Part shown: in pieces, positions 9,326-17,770 of the stretch | How positions within the stretch are numbered: position 1 is the first letter of the stretch | Layout of the letters: each line of letters begins with the position of its first letter | Assembly: GCA_004144595.1 (NCBI GenBank) | Contig: SEEM01000013.1 | Location: forward strand, 1 to 64,000 | Length of the DNA: 64,000 bases | DNA from: Hyphomicrobiales bacterium | Lineage (GTDB): Bacteria > Pseudomonadota > Alphaproteobacteria > Rhizobiales > Beijerinckiaceae | Direction: 5' to 3' | Program-made: the position numbers and the translations under genes | Notes under the pieces: generated by a model | Seen by the model: the letters and a program-made list of their open reading frames with translations, nothing else | The model's database searches: none | What the model was told of the DNA's origin: nothing

Positions 9326-10422
9326 TGGCTATCGCGGCATCCTCCGGAGCTCCGGTCAAGGTCCTCGTCGTCGACGATTCCATCCTGATGCAGAAGCTGA
9401 TGACGCAGATCATCAACGGAGCGCCGGGCTTCGAGGTGATCGGCATCGCAGGCAGCGCCGAAGAAGGCTGGGACAAGATCCAGGAACTGCGGCCCGATGT
9501 CGTGACGCTCGATCTCGAACTGCCGGGCCGGCACGGCCTCAAGCTCCTGGCGCGCGTGCTCAAGCAGGACCCGCTGCCGGTGCTGATCGTCTCGGCCTTC
9601 GGCGGGCCGGGCGCCGACAACACCATCCAGGCACTGGAACTCGGCGCGATCGACTTCATCGAGAAGCCCGACGGCACGACGCATACGCTCGACGGCTTCA
9701 TGAAGCACCTCGTCGCCGGCCTGCAGCGCGCCGCGGGCAGCCGCAAGATGCTCGCCGCCGCGCGGCAGGTGGCCCAGCTCGGTGCCGCTGCGCCGGCCCG
9801 TGCGGCCGTGACCCCGGCGCGCAGCGGCAAGACCTCGCTGATCGCGATCGGGGCCTCGACCGGCGGCGTCCCGGCCGTGCAGACCGTGATGCGCGACCTC
9901 GCCCATCTCAGGCTGCCGATCGTCGTCGTGCAGCACATGCCGCCGGGCTACACGGCGAAGTTCGCGGCCCGGCTGGCAACCGCGACCGGCCTCGACGTCC
10001 ATGAGGCCGCCGACGGCGACAGGCTGAGGCCCGGCATGGCGGTCGTCGCGCCCGGCGGCCCGCGCCATCTCGAGATCGAGGAGCGCCGCGGCGAATTCGT
10101 CTGCGTGCTGCGCGAGGGGCCGCTGGTCAGCGGTCATTCGCCGTCCGTCGACGTGATGTTCCATTCGGTGGCCCGCAGCGCCGGCAGCCATGCGGTCGGC
10201 ATCCTGCTCACCGGCATGGGGCGCGACGGCGCTGACGGTTTGTTAGCCATGCGCAAAGCCGGCGCCGAGACGTTAATCCAAAGCGGGGAGACCTGCGTGG
10301 TAAACGGGATGCCGAAAGCGGCCTTCGAGTTGGGGGCGACCGAGCGGGTCGTTCCACTCACACAGATTGGTACCGCGGTCAGCCAGTTGATCGGCGAGAA
10401 GCCGAACCTGCGCACCGCGTAA
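9325..10422 (+). CDS. cheB: Chemotaxis response regulator methylesterase CheB
   Basis: 365 residues. The N-terminal receiver has Asp17/Asp18 and phospho-acceptor Asp63 (VTLDLELPG). A linker leads to the methylesterase domain with the Ser-His-Asp triad Ser178 (IGASTGG), His204 (VVQHMPPG) and Asp301 (GMGRDGADG). It removes methyl groups from MCPs and deamidates glutamines, activated by CheA phosphorylation. The ATG at 9325 shares one base with the cheD stop (TGATG). The track start is the GTG one codon earlier. Either is possible, and ATG is preferred. Confidence 0.96.
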   Translation: MAIAASSGAPVKVLVVDDSILMQKLMTQIINGAPGFEVIGIAGSAEEGWDKIQELRPDVVTLDLELPGRHGLKLLARVLKQDPLPVLIVSAFGGPGADNTIQALELGAIDFIEKPDGTTHTLDGFMKHLVAGLQRAAGSRKMLAAARQVAQLGAAAPARAAVTPARSGKTSLIAIGASTGGVPAVQTVMRDLAHLRLPIVVVQHMPPGYTAKFAARLATATGLDVHEAADGDRLRPGMAVVAPGGPRHLEIEERRGEFVCVLREGPLVSGHSPSVDVMFHSVARSAGSHAVGILLTGMGRDGADGLLAMRKAGAETLIQSGETCVVNGMPKAAFELGATERVVPLTQIGTAVSQLIGEKPNLRTA

Positions 10423-10432
10423 GGAGAGTAAG

Positions 10433-10819
10433 ATGTCAAAGGCCAGAAGCGAATACCGCATCCTGGTGGTCGACGACCAGAAGAGCATGCGCGGCCTGGC
10501 GACCTATTTCCTCAAGCAGATCGAATTCCAGGACATCGACGAGGCGGAGAACGCCCGCGAGGCCCTGATGAAGATGCAGACCAAGCGCTACGACCTGCTG
10601 CTGCTCGACTGGAACATGGACGGCATGAGCGGCATCGACCTGTTGCGCGCCATCCGCTCGGTGCCCGAGCTGAACCAGATCAAGATCATCATGGCGACCT
10701 CCGAGCGCTCGGTCGACAAGATGGACGAGGCGACCACCAACGGCGCCGACCATTACGTCGTGAAGCCCTACGAACTGCGCGATCTCGAAGTGCGCGTAAA
10801 GAAGGTCCTCGCCTGCTGA
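10433..10819 (+). CDS. cheY: CheY-type chemotaxis response regulator (second copy)
   Basis: 128 residues, single receiver domain with a complete pocket: Asp pair in ILVVDDQKSM, phospho-acceptor Asp in LLLLDWNMDGMSG, Thr/Ser in IIMATSERS and Lys in YVVKPYE. It is preceded by a good ribosome binding site (AAGGAGAG). The WNMDGMSG loop and the segment MRGLATYFLKQI resemble motor-binding CheY proteins, so this copy may be the one that reaches the flagellar switch. That assignment is inference. Last gene of the operon, followed by a likely terminator. Confidence 0.94.
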   Translation: MSKARSEYRILVVDDQKSMRGLATYFLKQIEFQDIDEAENAREALMKMQTKRYDLLLLDWNMDGMSGIDLLRAIRSVPELNQIKIIMATSERSVDKMDEATTNGADHYVVKPYELRDLEVRVKKVLAC

Positions 10820-10856
10820 GAATTGCCTGCCGAGGCTTTGCGGTCTCGCCATCGTG

Positions 10857-10898
10857 AAGCGAAGCTCCGCGCCGGCCAGCTGCGGGGCTTTTCGCTTT
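10857..10898 (+). terminator. Likely terminator of the chemotaxis operon
   Basis: An imperfect hairpin with arms AAGCGAAGCTCCGC and GCGGGGCTTTTCGCTT encloses an 11-base loop and sits 38 bases after the second cheY stop. Pairing includes G-U pairs and a bulge, and the 3' arm is itself T-rich. No gene follows until the next start at 10943. Confidence 0.5.
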
Positions 10899-10942
10899 CA
10901 GGCATGATGGTACCCGTTCGATCGTCGGACCGGAGGGAAGCC

Positions 10943-11512
10943 ATGCTGCCGTCGCGTCGCCAGATCGTGGCCGGGATCGCCGGTGCCGCCGCTACCGGCT
11001 TCGTCTCCCGCGCGGCTCAGGCACAAGCCCTCACAGGCGCCCATGCCTTCGGCTTCGACAAGCCGGGTGGCGGGCGCATGCCGCTGGCCGATTATCGCGG
11101 CCGGCCGATCCTCGTCGTCAACACCGCGACGCGCTGCGGCTATGCCGGGCAGATGGCGACGCTGGAGCAGCTCTGGCAGCGCTACCAGGCGCGCGGGCTG
11201 ATGCTCGTCGCCGTGCCGAGCAATGATTTCGGCGGGCAGGAGCCGCTCGACGGTGCGGCGATTGCCGAGGCTGCAAGGCAGGACCATGGCGCGACCTACG
11301 CCTTCGTCGAGAAGAGCGTGGTGCGCGGGCCGGAGGCGCATCCGTTCTATCGCTGGGCCGCCTCGGAGAAGCCGGCGGACACACCGCGCTGGAACTTCCA
11401 CAAATACCTGATCGGGCGAGACGGCGCTTTGCTCGGCGGCTTTCCGGCCGCGACCGATCCGCTCTCGCCGCAGCTCGTGCAGGCGATCGGGCGGGAGCTG
11501 GCGGCCGGCTAG
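10943..11512 (+). CDS. Exported glutathione peroxidase-like protein
   Basis: 189 residues from the ATG at 10943, preceded by CGGAGGGAAG. The N-terminus (MLPSRRQIVAGIAGAAATGFVSRAAQAQA) is a Tat-like or Sec signal with AxA cleavage, so the enzyme is probably periplasmic. The thioredoxin-fold peroxidase has Cys65 (NTATRCGYAG) at the selenocysteine/cysteine position, the NDFGGQEP loop and the family motif WNFHKYLI. It should reduce peroxides with a thiol partner. Most bacterial members are cytoplasmic, so the signal peptide is a distinguishing feature. The track start at 10823 has no support. It is convergent with mog. Confidence 0.85.
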   Translation: MLPSRRQIVAGIAGAAATGFVSRAAQAQALTGAHAFGFDKPGGGRMPLADYRGRPILVVNTATRCGYAGQMATLEQLWQRYQARGLMLVAVPSNDFGGQEPLDGAAIAEAARQDHGATYAFVEKSVVRGPEAHPFYRWAASEKPADTPRWNFHKYLIGRDGALLGGFPAATDPLSPQLVQAIGRELAAG

Positions 11513-11516
11513 CCGT

Positions 11517-12062
11517 TCAGGCTTTCGGCTTCGCTCCCGGCCGGAACGCCGCAATCGCCGCCGGGTCGGTTTCGAGCCACGGCCCCTCGATCAGGTCGAT
11601 GCAATAGGGGATCGCCGGCATCACCGCATCGAGGCATTCGGCGATGGCGCGGGGGCGGCCGGGCAGGTTGACGATCAGCGATTTGCCCCGAATGCCCGCC
11701 GTCTGGCGCGAGAGGATCGCGGTCGGCACCTTGGCGAGGCTGACCTGACGCATCAATTCGCCGAAGCCGGGCATTGGCTTTTCGATGACGTCCTCCGTCG
11801 CCTCCGGCGTGACATCGCGCGGAGCCGGGCCGGTGCCTCCGGTGGTGACGATCAGGCAGCAGCCTTCCGTGTCGGCAAGGTCGCGCAAAGTCTGCGCGAT
11901 CACGGCGCGATCGTCAGGGATGACCCGCGCGACCGCTTCCCAGGGCGAGGTCAGGACCTTGCGGAAATAGGCATCGATGGCCGGGCCGCCCTCGTCGGTA
12001 TAGATGCCGGCCGAGGCACGATCGGAGACCGTGACGATTCCAATCCGGGCAGTCGCGGTCAT
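11517..12062 (-). CDS. mog: Molybdopterin adenylyltransferase (Mog/MoaB family)
   Basis: 181 residues, the usual length of MogA. Seen are the N-terminal strand IGIVTVSDRASAGIYTDEGG, the signature TTGGTGPAPRDVTPEA and the LPGRPRAIAECLDAVMPAIPYCIDLI end typical of Mog rather than of MoaB. It adenylates molybdopterin in molybdenum cofactor synthesis. No other moa or moe gene is in the window, which is common for this gene. It ends 4 bases from the end of the convergent peroxidase gene. Confidence 0.9.
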   Translation of the reverse strand: MTATARIGIVTVSDRASAGIYTDEGGPAIDAYFRKVLTSPWEAVARVIPDDRAVIAQTLRDLADTEGCCLIVTTGGTGPAPRDVTPEATEDVIEKPMPGFGELMRQVSLAKVPTAILSRQTAGIRGKSLIVNLPGRPRAIAECLDAVMPAIPYCIDLIEGPWLETDPAAIAAFRPGAKPKA

Positions 12063-12157
12063 CGGCTTTCTCCTGCGGGTGGCCTGCTGTATCGGCGGGC
12101 CGGATGGACGGTCAAGCCGGCCTCGCCAGCACCGGGTTGATCTGGTAGCGCAGCGTC

Positions 12158-13171
12158 ATGCGCCTTGCAGCCGCCTTGTCCCGTTCCGCCGAGCCACGCA
12201 GCTTTGCCCCCTGCTTCGCGGCCACGGTCTCGTTGGCGGTCGGACTTCTGACCGTGCTGACGCTCTGGCGCGATCCCTACTGGGTGTTTCGCGACACCCC
12301 GCCCTGGACACATGACGGCGTCGGCGCGAGCCGCCTGCTCGATGTCGAGATGCGCCTGATCAAGCCCCTCCAGATTGCGCGGCTGAAGCCACAGACGCTG
12401 CTGATCGGCTCGTCGGTGGTCTATCGCGGCCTCGATCCTCGCGATGTCTCTGCCGCAGGGGGCCAGGTCTACAATGCCGGCTTCTCCGCGCTGATGGCGC
12501 GGGAAATCCCGACGCTCGCGGCGCTGGCCGTCGATGTCGGCAGCGTCAGACGCGTCGTGATCGAGCTCGACTATTTCATGTTCACGTCCTGGCCGCCGCC
12601 ACCGCCGATCGACCGCAAGCTCGCGACGGCCTCCGGGCGCTCGGAAGCGCTGGTCTCGGTCGTGCTGAATCCGAAGGCGATCGACAATCTGCGCGGGCCG
12701 CGAGCCTTGCGGACGGAGCCGGGCCTCTGGTACGGCGACGGCTACAAGCAGACCCCGGATTTCGATGCGGAGCTGGTGGGCAAGGTCACCCGCGAGCAGA
12801 ACATCGCGGCGATGGTCTATCGTCCCGACGACATCTCGCATCTCGAACGGGCGCTCGACCTGCTGCAAGCGCGCGATGTCACGATCGTCCTGTCGCCGAT
12901 GAGCGCGGTACAGCGGCAGCTCGTTGCAGATGGCGGGCGCGCGCCCGAGCTCTCGGCCTGGCGACGGGATATCGCGACGCTCGCTGCGCAGCGCGGCCTG
13001 CCGTTTCACGATTTCGTCTCAGGCCATCCGTTCGAGGATTTCGATCCGGGAAAGGCGTCGTCGCGCTACTGGCTCGACACCTTGCACTTCAAGCCGGAGG
13101 TCGGCCGCTGGCTGCTCGGGCGGATCGGGCTCGGACGAAATCCCGCAGGCGCCGCAGCCACATCCGGCTGA
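12158..13171 (+). CDS. Membrane-anchored SGNH-like protein, function unknown
   Basis: 337 residues. One N-terminal hydrophobic segment (about 18-38) suggests a signal anchor with a periplasmic domain. The domain looks like the SGNH hydrolase/DltD-like superfamily: LLIGSSVVYRGLDP provides a nucleophile-like Ser, YNAGFSALMARE the Gly/Asn block, and YWLDTLHFKPEVG the C-terminal Asp-x-x-His pair. Similar proteins act in acylation or deacylation of envelope polysaccharides, but no substrate can be named here. It is divergent from mog and its 3' end overlaps the convergent GNAT gene by 83 bases, which is long for a tail-to-tail overlap. Confidence 0.75.
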   Translation: MRLAAALSRSAEPRSFAPCFAATVSLAVGLLTVLTLWRDPYWVFRDTPPWTHDGVGASRLLDVEMRLIKPLQIARLKPQTLLIGSSVVYRGLDPRDVSAAGGQVYNAGFSALMAREIPTLAALAVDVGSVRRVVIELDYFMFTSWPPPPPIDRKLATASGRSEALVSVVLNPKAIDNLRGPRALRTEPGLWYGDGYKQTPDFDAELVGKVTREQNIAAMVYRPDDISHLERALDLLQARDVTIVLSPMSAVQRQLVADGGRAPELSAWRRDIATLAAQRGLPFHDFVSGHPFEDFDPGKASSRYWLDTLHFKPEVGRWLLGRIGLGRNPAGAAATSG

Positions 13172-14285
13172 AGGCCGCCATCTGCGTGGCGCCAGCCCGA
13201 CCCGGACCGACACGGATGACGGCGTTGGCCATCTCGCGGCGTTCGCCCCAGACATAGGTGCCGGCATCGACGCCTTCGCCGGCGCCGCTATCGAAGAAGG
13301 CGGGCGGCGTGCCGTTGAAATCCGCCTGGAGCATGGCGATCGCGAGCGTACGGCCCGGTGAATGACGGCTTTGCGTCTCGTCATAGGCGATCTTGATGAA
13401 ATGCCGGCGGTTGCCGCTCTCGATCAGCAGGCCCATGGCGATGGCGCGGCCGTCATGCAGCAGCGTGTCGATCAGCAGGGTGTCGTCATGGGCGCAGAGT
13501 TCGGCGAGACGGCGGATATAGGCGGTATCAGCCGGCAGGCAGGCGATGGCCGTACCTTCCTCGCCCTTCCAGCCGGAGGCTTCCAGCACGAGGAAGGCGT
13601 GGAGCGCTTCCAGTGCGCCGCGGCCGCGATTGCGCCGGAAGGTCAGGGCGCCCTGCTTCGCCACGGCCCGGAATTGCTGCATGCGCTTCTTGTAGCCTGA
13701 CCCGAGCGCGCGGCGCAGATAGGCCTCGAAACTGTCATCCGGGCGCGGGATCATCACGGGCCTGATCCAGCGCTCATAGGTCGAGATCGCGCTGCCGGTC
13801 TGGCGGCAGGCCTCGGCGAGGGCGGCATAGCACGGGCCGTCGAGCGGCAGCAGCGGCAGCAGCAGACGATGGGGCAGGTCGCGCGAGGCGAGCAGATAGC
13901 GCATCAGGGCGCGGGCCGCCTCCGATGCGTGGTCGCGGTCGAGCACCGGCAGTGAGGAGACCTCGTAGAGCGGCACGAGCGGCGCGGCGAGAGCGGCGGA
14001 AAAGCCGCTGCGCCAGCTCTTCACGCGCCGGAAGGCCCAGATGCCGACGAGCTGCTCGAAATCGAGGGCTTCACTGCGCCAGGCGCAGAGGACGACGATC
14101 TCCCCTTCCGGCACGAGCGTCGTCGCCGCCACGATCGCAGCGGGTGCCATATGCGGATTGGGCTCGAGCGCATGGCGCGCAAGCTCCGCGAAAACCGGCC
14201 CCAGCTCCGCGTATGCGGTGGGGCCGAGGCGCCTGACGACGATCGTGCTCAAGGCCGATGGCCGTCCCGGTTCGGCCGGCGCCAT
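13089..14285 (-). CDS. CelD/BcsL-type GNAT acetyltransferase
   Basis: Up to 398 residues. The C-terminal half resembles the CelD/FemAB-like GNAT fold (GYKKRMQQFRAVAKQGALTFRR, FLVLEASGWKGEEGTAI, FFDSGAGEGVDAGTYVWG). Such proteins are usually placed in exopolysaccharide or cellulose-related acylation, but the substrate is unknown. The SGNH-like gene facing it is another possible acyl-transfer enzyme, so the two may work on one glycan; that is speculation. The start is uncertain. The track ATG at 14285 overlaps the upstream gene by 37 bases, while a TTG at 14252 (STIVVRRLGP) would overlap it by three. Last gene of a fliK / flhB-like / GNAT run. Confidence 0.8.
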   Translation of the reverse strand: MAPAEPGRPSALSTIVVRRLGPTAYAELGPVFAELARHALEPNPHMAPAAIVAATTLVPEGEIVVLCAWRSEALDFEQLVGIWAFRRVKSWRSGFSAALAAPLVPLYEVSSLPVLDRDHASEAARALMRYLLASRDLPHRLLLPLLPLDGPCYAALAEACRQTGSAISTYERWIRPVMIPRPDDSFEAYLRRALGSGYKKRMQQFRAVAKQGALTFRRNRGRGALEALHAFLVLEASGWKGEEGTAIACLPADTAYIRRLAELCAHDDTLLIDTLLHDGRAIAMGLLIESGNRRHFIKIAYDETQSRHSPGRTLAIAMLQADFNGTPPAFFDSGAGEGVDAGTYVWGERREMANAVIRVGPGRAGATQMAAFSRMWLRRLRDFVRARSARAASGRPPA

Positions 14286-14542
14286 TCGCCGCGCAGGGAG
14301 AGGACGAAGGCGATCACCTGCGCCGTGGCCCGGTAGAGTTCTTCCGGGATCTGGTCGTCGAGCTCGACCGCCGAAAGCGCCTGGGCGAGGATCGCGTTCT
14401 GCTCGACGGCGACGTTGTGCTCCCGCCCGGTCTCGACGATGCGCTCTGCCAGTTCGCCGCGGCCCTTGGCGGTGACGCGCGGTGCGCCATGCCCGTCATA
14501 TTCGAGCGCGACGGCGATCCGGGGCGGCTGCGGCGCGCTCAT
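14249..14542 (-). CDS. FlhB C-terminal-domain-like protein (FlhX type)
   Basis: 97 residues matching only the cytoplasmic domain of FlhB/YscU family export-switch proteins: IAVALEYDGHGAPRVTAKGRGELAERIVETGREHNVAVEQN, then DDQIPEELYRATAQVIAFVL. The NPTH autocleavage site of full FlhB is not in this short protein; the equivalent stretch reads LEYDGHGAP. Stand-alone homologues (FlhX, YlqH type) accompany FliK in several bacteria and can partly substitute for the FlhB C-domain in substrate switching. The start overlaps the fliK stop by four bases (ATGA), which supports a joint role with FliK. Confidence 0.85.
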   Translation of the reverse strand: MSAPQPPRIAVALEYDGHGAPRVTAKGRGELAERIVETGREHNVAVEQNAILAQALSAVELDDQIPEELYRATAQVIAFVLSLRGEWRRPNRDGHRP

Positions 14543-16179
14543 GACAGGCGGTCCAGGAACTGGCCGGCGGTCGGCTGCATGACGCGTGGCTGGCCGGTAT
14601 GGATATCGATGGCGCCGCTGGCGAAATCGGCATCGAGCAAGGCGCCTTCGAGGCCGGGTGCCGCGCCGCGCAGGAGCTGGCTGGTCTCCTCGCGCTCGGC
14701 CCAGATCGAGACGCCGACATCGCGGCCCTGCAAGGTGACGACGCCCTGCAACGGCCCCATCGGCTCGACATCGAGCGCAAAGCGGATGCGCCAGACTGGC
14801 GGGCTCACGCCTTGCGCATCGCGACGCGGGGCGTCGCGCTCGACCTGGAGCGGCAGCATCGCAATGCCCTGCTGAAAGGCGAGCGGGACCTCGGCGAGCC
14901 AGCGCTGCGCCGGCTGCGTGCCGTCCTGCCGGGCGGGTTCGAGCGGCAGCGAGGCGTATTGCGTCAGCTTGATCCGGTCGAGCGCGGCCTCGGTCTGATC
15001 GAGCAGGGCCTCGGCGATGGCGAGGGGTTTCTCGCCCGGCGCCAGCGAGGGCTCGACCGCGGGCTGGGGCGCGAGCGGCCCGTCCCGGCGCGGCGGCGCG
15101 AGGCGGGTGGGCTGGTCGCTGGAAGCGAGGTCGGCCTGCTGGTCCGCAGCCTGGATCTGGCGGCCGGCCTTCGGGTCCGGCGAGAGAGCGTCGACGATCG
15201 GCAGCAAGGTTTCGCGCAGCGCCTGCAGCCCGGCTTTGAGATCGCCTTGCCTCGGTACCGGCAGCCCCGCGGCCTGCCGTGCGTCGAAGAAGAGCCCGGA
15301 GGTCTGGAAGGCTTCCTTCAGTCTCGTCGCCGTCGGCGCTTGCCGCTCGGCTGGTACGGCCTGGGCCAGGACCTGCTGGACGGCGGGAGTCAGCGTCTTG
15401 GGCAGGGCCAGCGCAATCGAGCCCTGTGCCAAGGCGCGCAGATTGGCGAAGAGCGGGGCGAGGCCGTCCTGTCGTTGCAACAACGGGCCGAGCAGCGGGC
15501 CTGCGACGGCGCGCGCGATCGCGGGAGGAACGGGAGCCGTAGCAGCCGTCGCTGGTGTGGCAGGATTGGCGGCGCCGGCGATCGCGGGCGAGATGCCCGT
15601 CCCGCCCGGGAGCGTGGCAGTGGGGGGCGCCGCCGGGAGACCCAGCGTTTGCAGGGCTTGCTGCAGGAGGGCCTGCTGCATTGCCACCGGTGAAGGTGGG
15701 TGCGCGGCCTGTGCGGTTGCCGGTATTGTGCCAGGCTGCAGCGCGGGAACGGGCGCAGCCGCGGGGACCGCACGCACGGGAGCCGATGCTGAAGCCGGGG
15801 GAGCGGCCGGTTGAGCCGGAGGGAGGGCCTGGGCCGGAGGAAGCGCCTCGGGCGGTTGCGGCTGGGCTTGCGCGGATGGGGATGCCGAGGGCGGACGAAC
15901 CTCGACCAGCGTCGCGCGCAGGTCGCCGCCGGGCTGCTCGGGCGGGTCGAGCCGCAGCAGCAGCGTGGCGCCCGGTTGCAGCGCTGCCTGCCTGGCCTGC
16001 GGGCCGGCGAGGACGAGCGCGACCTTGGTCTCGCCGATGACCGCGGTCGCGGTGCCGTCCGGCTCCAGCGAAGTCAGCCGCGCCTGTACCGTCCGGCCAG
16101 CCGTCAGCTCTCCGCTTGCGTCGAGCGCCTGCAGCAGGGTGGCGAGGGTCTGGCTCTTGACGAGCTGGGCGAGATTCAT
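14539..16179 (-). CDS. fliK: Flagellar hook-length control protein FliK-like
   Basis: 546 residues. The N-terminal part (about 1-90) is compact. A long Ala/Pro/Gln-rich region (about 95-240) is the low-complexity ruler typical of FliK. The C-terminal hook-length domain (about 430-546) contains WRIRFALDVEPMGPLQGVVTLQGRDVGVSIWAERE, matching the Flg_hook substrate-switch domain. It measures hook length and triggers the export switch with FlhB. The pairing with the FlhB-like gene fits. No hook or basal body genes are adjacent, so this pair is detached from the main flagellar locus. Confidence 0.85.
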   Translation of the reverse strand: MNLAQLVKSQTLATLLQALDASGELTAGRTVQARLTSLEPDGTATAVIGETKVALVLAGPQARQAALQPGATLLLRLDPPEQPGGDLRATLVEVRPPSASPSAQAQPQPPEALPPAQALPPAQPAAPPASASAPVRAVPAAAPVPALQPGTIPATAQAAHPPSPVAMQQALLQQALQTLGLPAAPPTATLPGGTGISPAIAGAANPATPATAATAPVPPAIARAVAGPLLGPLLQRQDGLAPLFANLRALAQGSIALALPKTLTPAVQQVLAQAVPAERQAPTATRLKEAFQTSGLFFDARQAAGLPVPRQGDLKAGLQALRETLLPIVDALSPDPKAGRQIQAADQQADLASSDQPTRLAPPRRDGPLAPQPAVEPSLAPGEKPLAIAEALLDQTEAALDRIKLTQYASLPLEPARQDGTQPAQRWLAEVPLAFQQGIAMLPLQVERDAPRRDAQGVSPPVWRIRFALDVEPMGPLQGVVTLQGRDVGVSIWAEREETSQLLRGAAPGLEGALLDADFASGAIDIHTGQPRVMQPTAGQFLDRLS

Positions 16180-16332
16180 CGGGTGGCCTTGTGACGACGC
16201 ATCACCCTGTCACGAAAGATTAAGCATTTCCTTGCCGACGGCCTTTCGATGCAGGGCGCGCCTGCGCGTCGGGCGCTGGCCTCGGGCACGGCGCTGCGGC
16301 AGGGTCGGTCACCCCGTTCGAGGATATCAGCC

Positions 16333-17340
16333 ATGGATTACCGCCGTCTCGGCCGCTCCGGCCTCAAGGTCTCGCCGCTCTGCCTGGGCACGATGATGTT
16401 CGGCGGCCCGACTGACGAGGCGACGTCGCGCCGGATCATCGACAGCGCGCATGGAGCCGGCATCAATTTCATCGATACGGCCGACGCTTATAACGAGGGC
16501 CGGTCCGAGGAAGTGACCGGCCGGGCCATCGCGAACGATCGCCATGACTGGGTGCTGGCGACGAAGGTCGCGAACCCCATGGGCAAGGGGCCGATGAATG
16601 GCGGGCTGTCGCGGCGCTGGATCATGCGCGCCTGCGAGGACAGCCTGCGCCGGCTCGGCACCGGGACGATCGATATCTACTACCTCCACAAGGAGGATCA
16701 TACGACCCCGCTGGAGGAGACGGTGCACGCGATCGCGGATCTCGTCCGGCAGGGCAAGATCCGGCATTTCGGCGTCTCGAACTATCGCGCCTGGCGCCTC
16801 GCCGAGATCTGCCGGCTCTGCGATGAGCTCGGCATCGACCGCCCCGTGGTCAGCCAGCCCTATTACAACGCGATGAACCGGATGCCGGAGGTCGAGCATC
16901 TGCCGGCCTGCGGTCATTTCGGCCTGGGCGTGGCCTCCTATTCACCCCTGGCGCGTGGCGTTCTGACCGCGAAATATGCGCCGGGACAGGCGCCGGCGGA
17001 GGGCACCCGCGCCGGGCGCGGCGACCGGCGCATGATGCAGGCGGAGTGGCGCGAGGAGAGCCTGATCATCGCGCAGACGATCAAGGAGCATGCCGCGCGC
17101 AAGGGGCTGACGCCGATCCAGTTCGCGGTGCGCTGGGTGCTGAACAACGCCTTCGTCACGGCGGCGATCGCCGGCCCGCGCACCTTCGAGCAATGGGAGG
17201 CGTATCTTGCGGCGCTGGATGCCGGTTTCGACGCCGAGGACGAAGCGCTGGTCGACCGGCTGGTGCCGGCAGGCCACCCCTCGACGCCGGGCTACAGCGA
17301 TCCGGCCTATCCGCTGGAAGGGCGTGTCAGCCGCGTCTGA
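16333..17340 (+). CDS. Aldo/keto reductase
   Basis: 335 residues from the ATG at 16333 (MDYRRLGRSGLKVSPLCLGT), the normal beginning of this family; the track start at 16249 is upstream sequence. The catalytic tetrad is visible: Asp and Tyr in NFIDTADAYNEGRSEE, Lys in LATKVANP and His in IYYLHKED. The NADPH-binding region GVASYSPLARGVLT and the late segment GPRTFEQWEAYLAAL are also typical. It reduces carbonyl compounds using NADPH; the substrate is unknown. It stands alone, convergent with the next gene. Confidence 0.92.
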   Translation: MDYRRLGRSGLKVSPLCLGTMMFGGPTDEATSRRIIDSAHGAGINFIDTADAYNEGRSEEVTGRAIANDRHDWVLATKVANPMGKGPMNGGLSRRWIMRACEDSLRRLGTGTIDIYYLHKEDHTTPLEETVHAIADLVRQGKIRHFGVSNYRAWRLAEICRLCDELGIDRPVVSQPYYNAMNRMPEVEHLPACGHFGLGVASYSPLARGVLTAKYAPGQAPAEGTRAGRGDRRMMQAEWREESLIIAQTIKEHAARKGLTPIQFAVRWVLNNAFVTAAIAGPRTFEQWEAYLAALDAGFDAEDEALVDRLVPAGHPSTPGYSDPAYPLEGRVSRV

Positions 17341-17352
17341 GCGGGGGCGCCT

Positions 17353-17676
17353 TCAGTTCATCATGCAGAAGCCGTTGACCACGACGTCGGTCTGGCACCA
17401 CGGCTTCCTGGCTTCGCCGTTCGCCGAGAGGCGCAGGAGCACGGGCTCCTCGCTTTGCGCGGTCGCGGAGGGAAAGGGCATCCGCTCGGGCTGGCCGGTT
17501 GCGTCCTGCGCGCGGCTCGCGCCGAAGGCGGCGCCAGGCACGACGATGACGCTGCGGCTGGTCTTCGCCGACGCGCCGGAGCTGCGCCCTCCGAAGCGGA
17601 ACCTGGCCGCCTCGGCCTGAAGAGGCAGCAAGGTGGCGGTCGCCAGCAGGCAAGTGAAAGCGGCGATGCGACGCAT
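17353..17676 (-). CDS. Small secreted protein, function unknown
   Basis: 107 residues with a clear signal peptide (MRRIAAFTCLLATATLLPLQAEA, cleavage near AEA-AR). The mature part is about 84 residues, rich in Ser, Arg and Ala, with two cysteines near the end (KPWCQTDVVVNGFCMMN) that could form a disulfide. I do not recognise the family. It faces the aldo/keto reductase gene with a 12-base gap and is probably a single-gene unit. Confidence 0.6.
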   Translation of the reverse strand: MRRIAAFTCLLATATLLPLQAEAARFRFGGRSSGASAKTSRSVIVVPGAAFGASRAQDATGQPERMPFPSATAQSEEPVLLRLSANGEARKPWCQTDVVVNGFCMMN

Positions 17677-17770
17677 GAAAGCGGTCTCCCGATTGCCGAC
17701 AGCATGCCGCGATCTGCCGCAACGGCAAGGAAAGCCTGAGATCAGCCTCAGCGAGGCGTTAACGCCGGCT

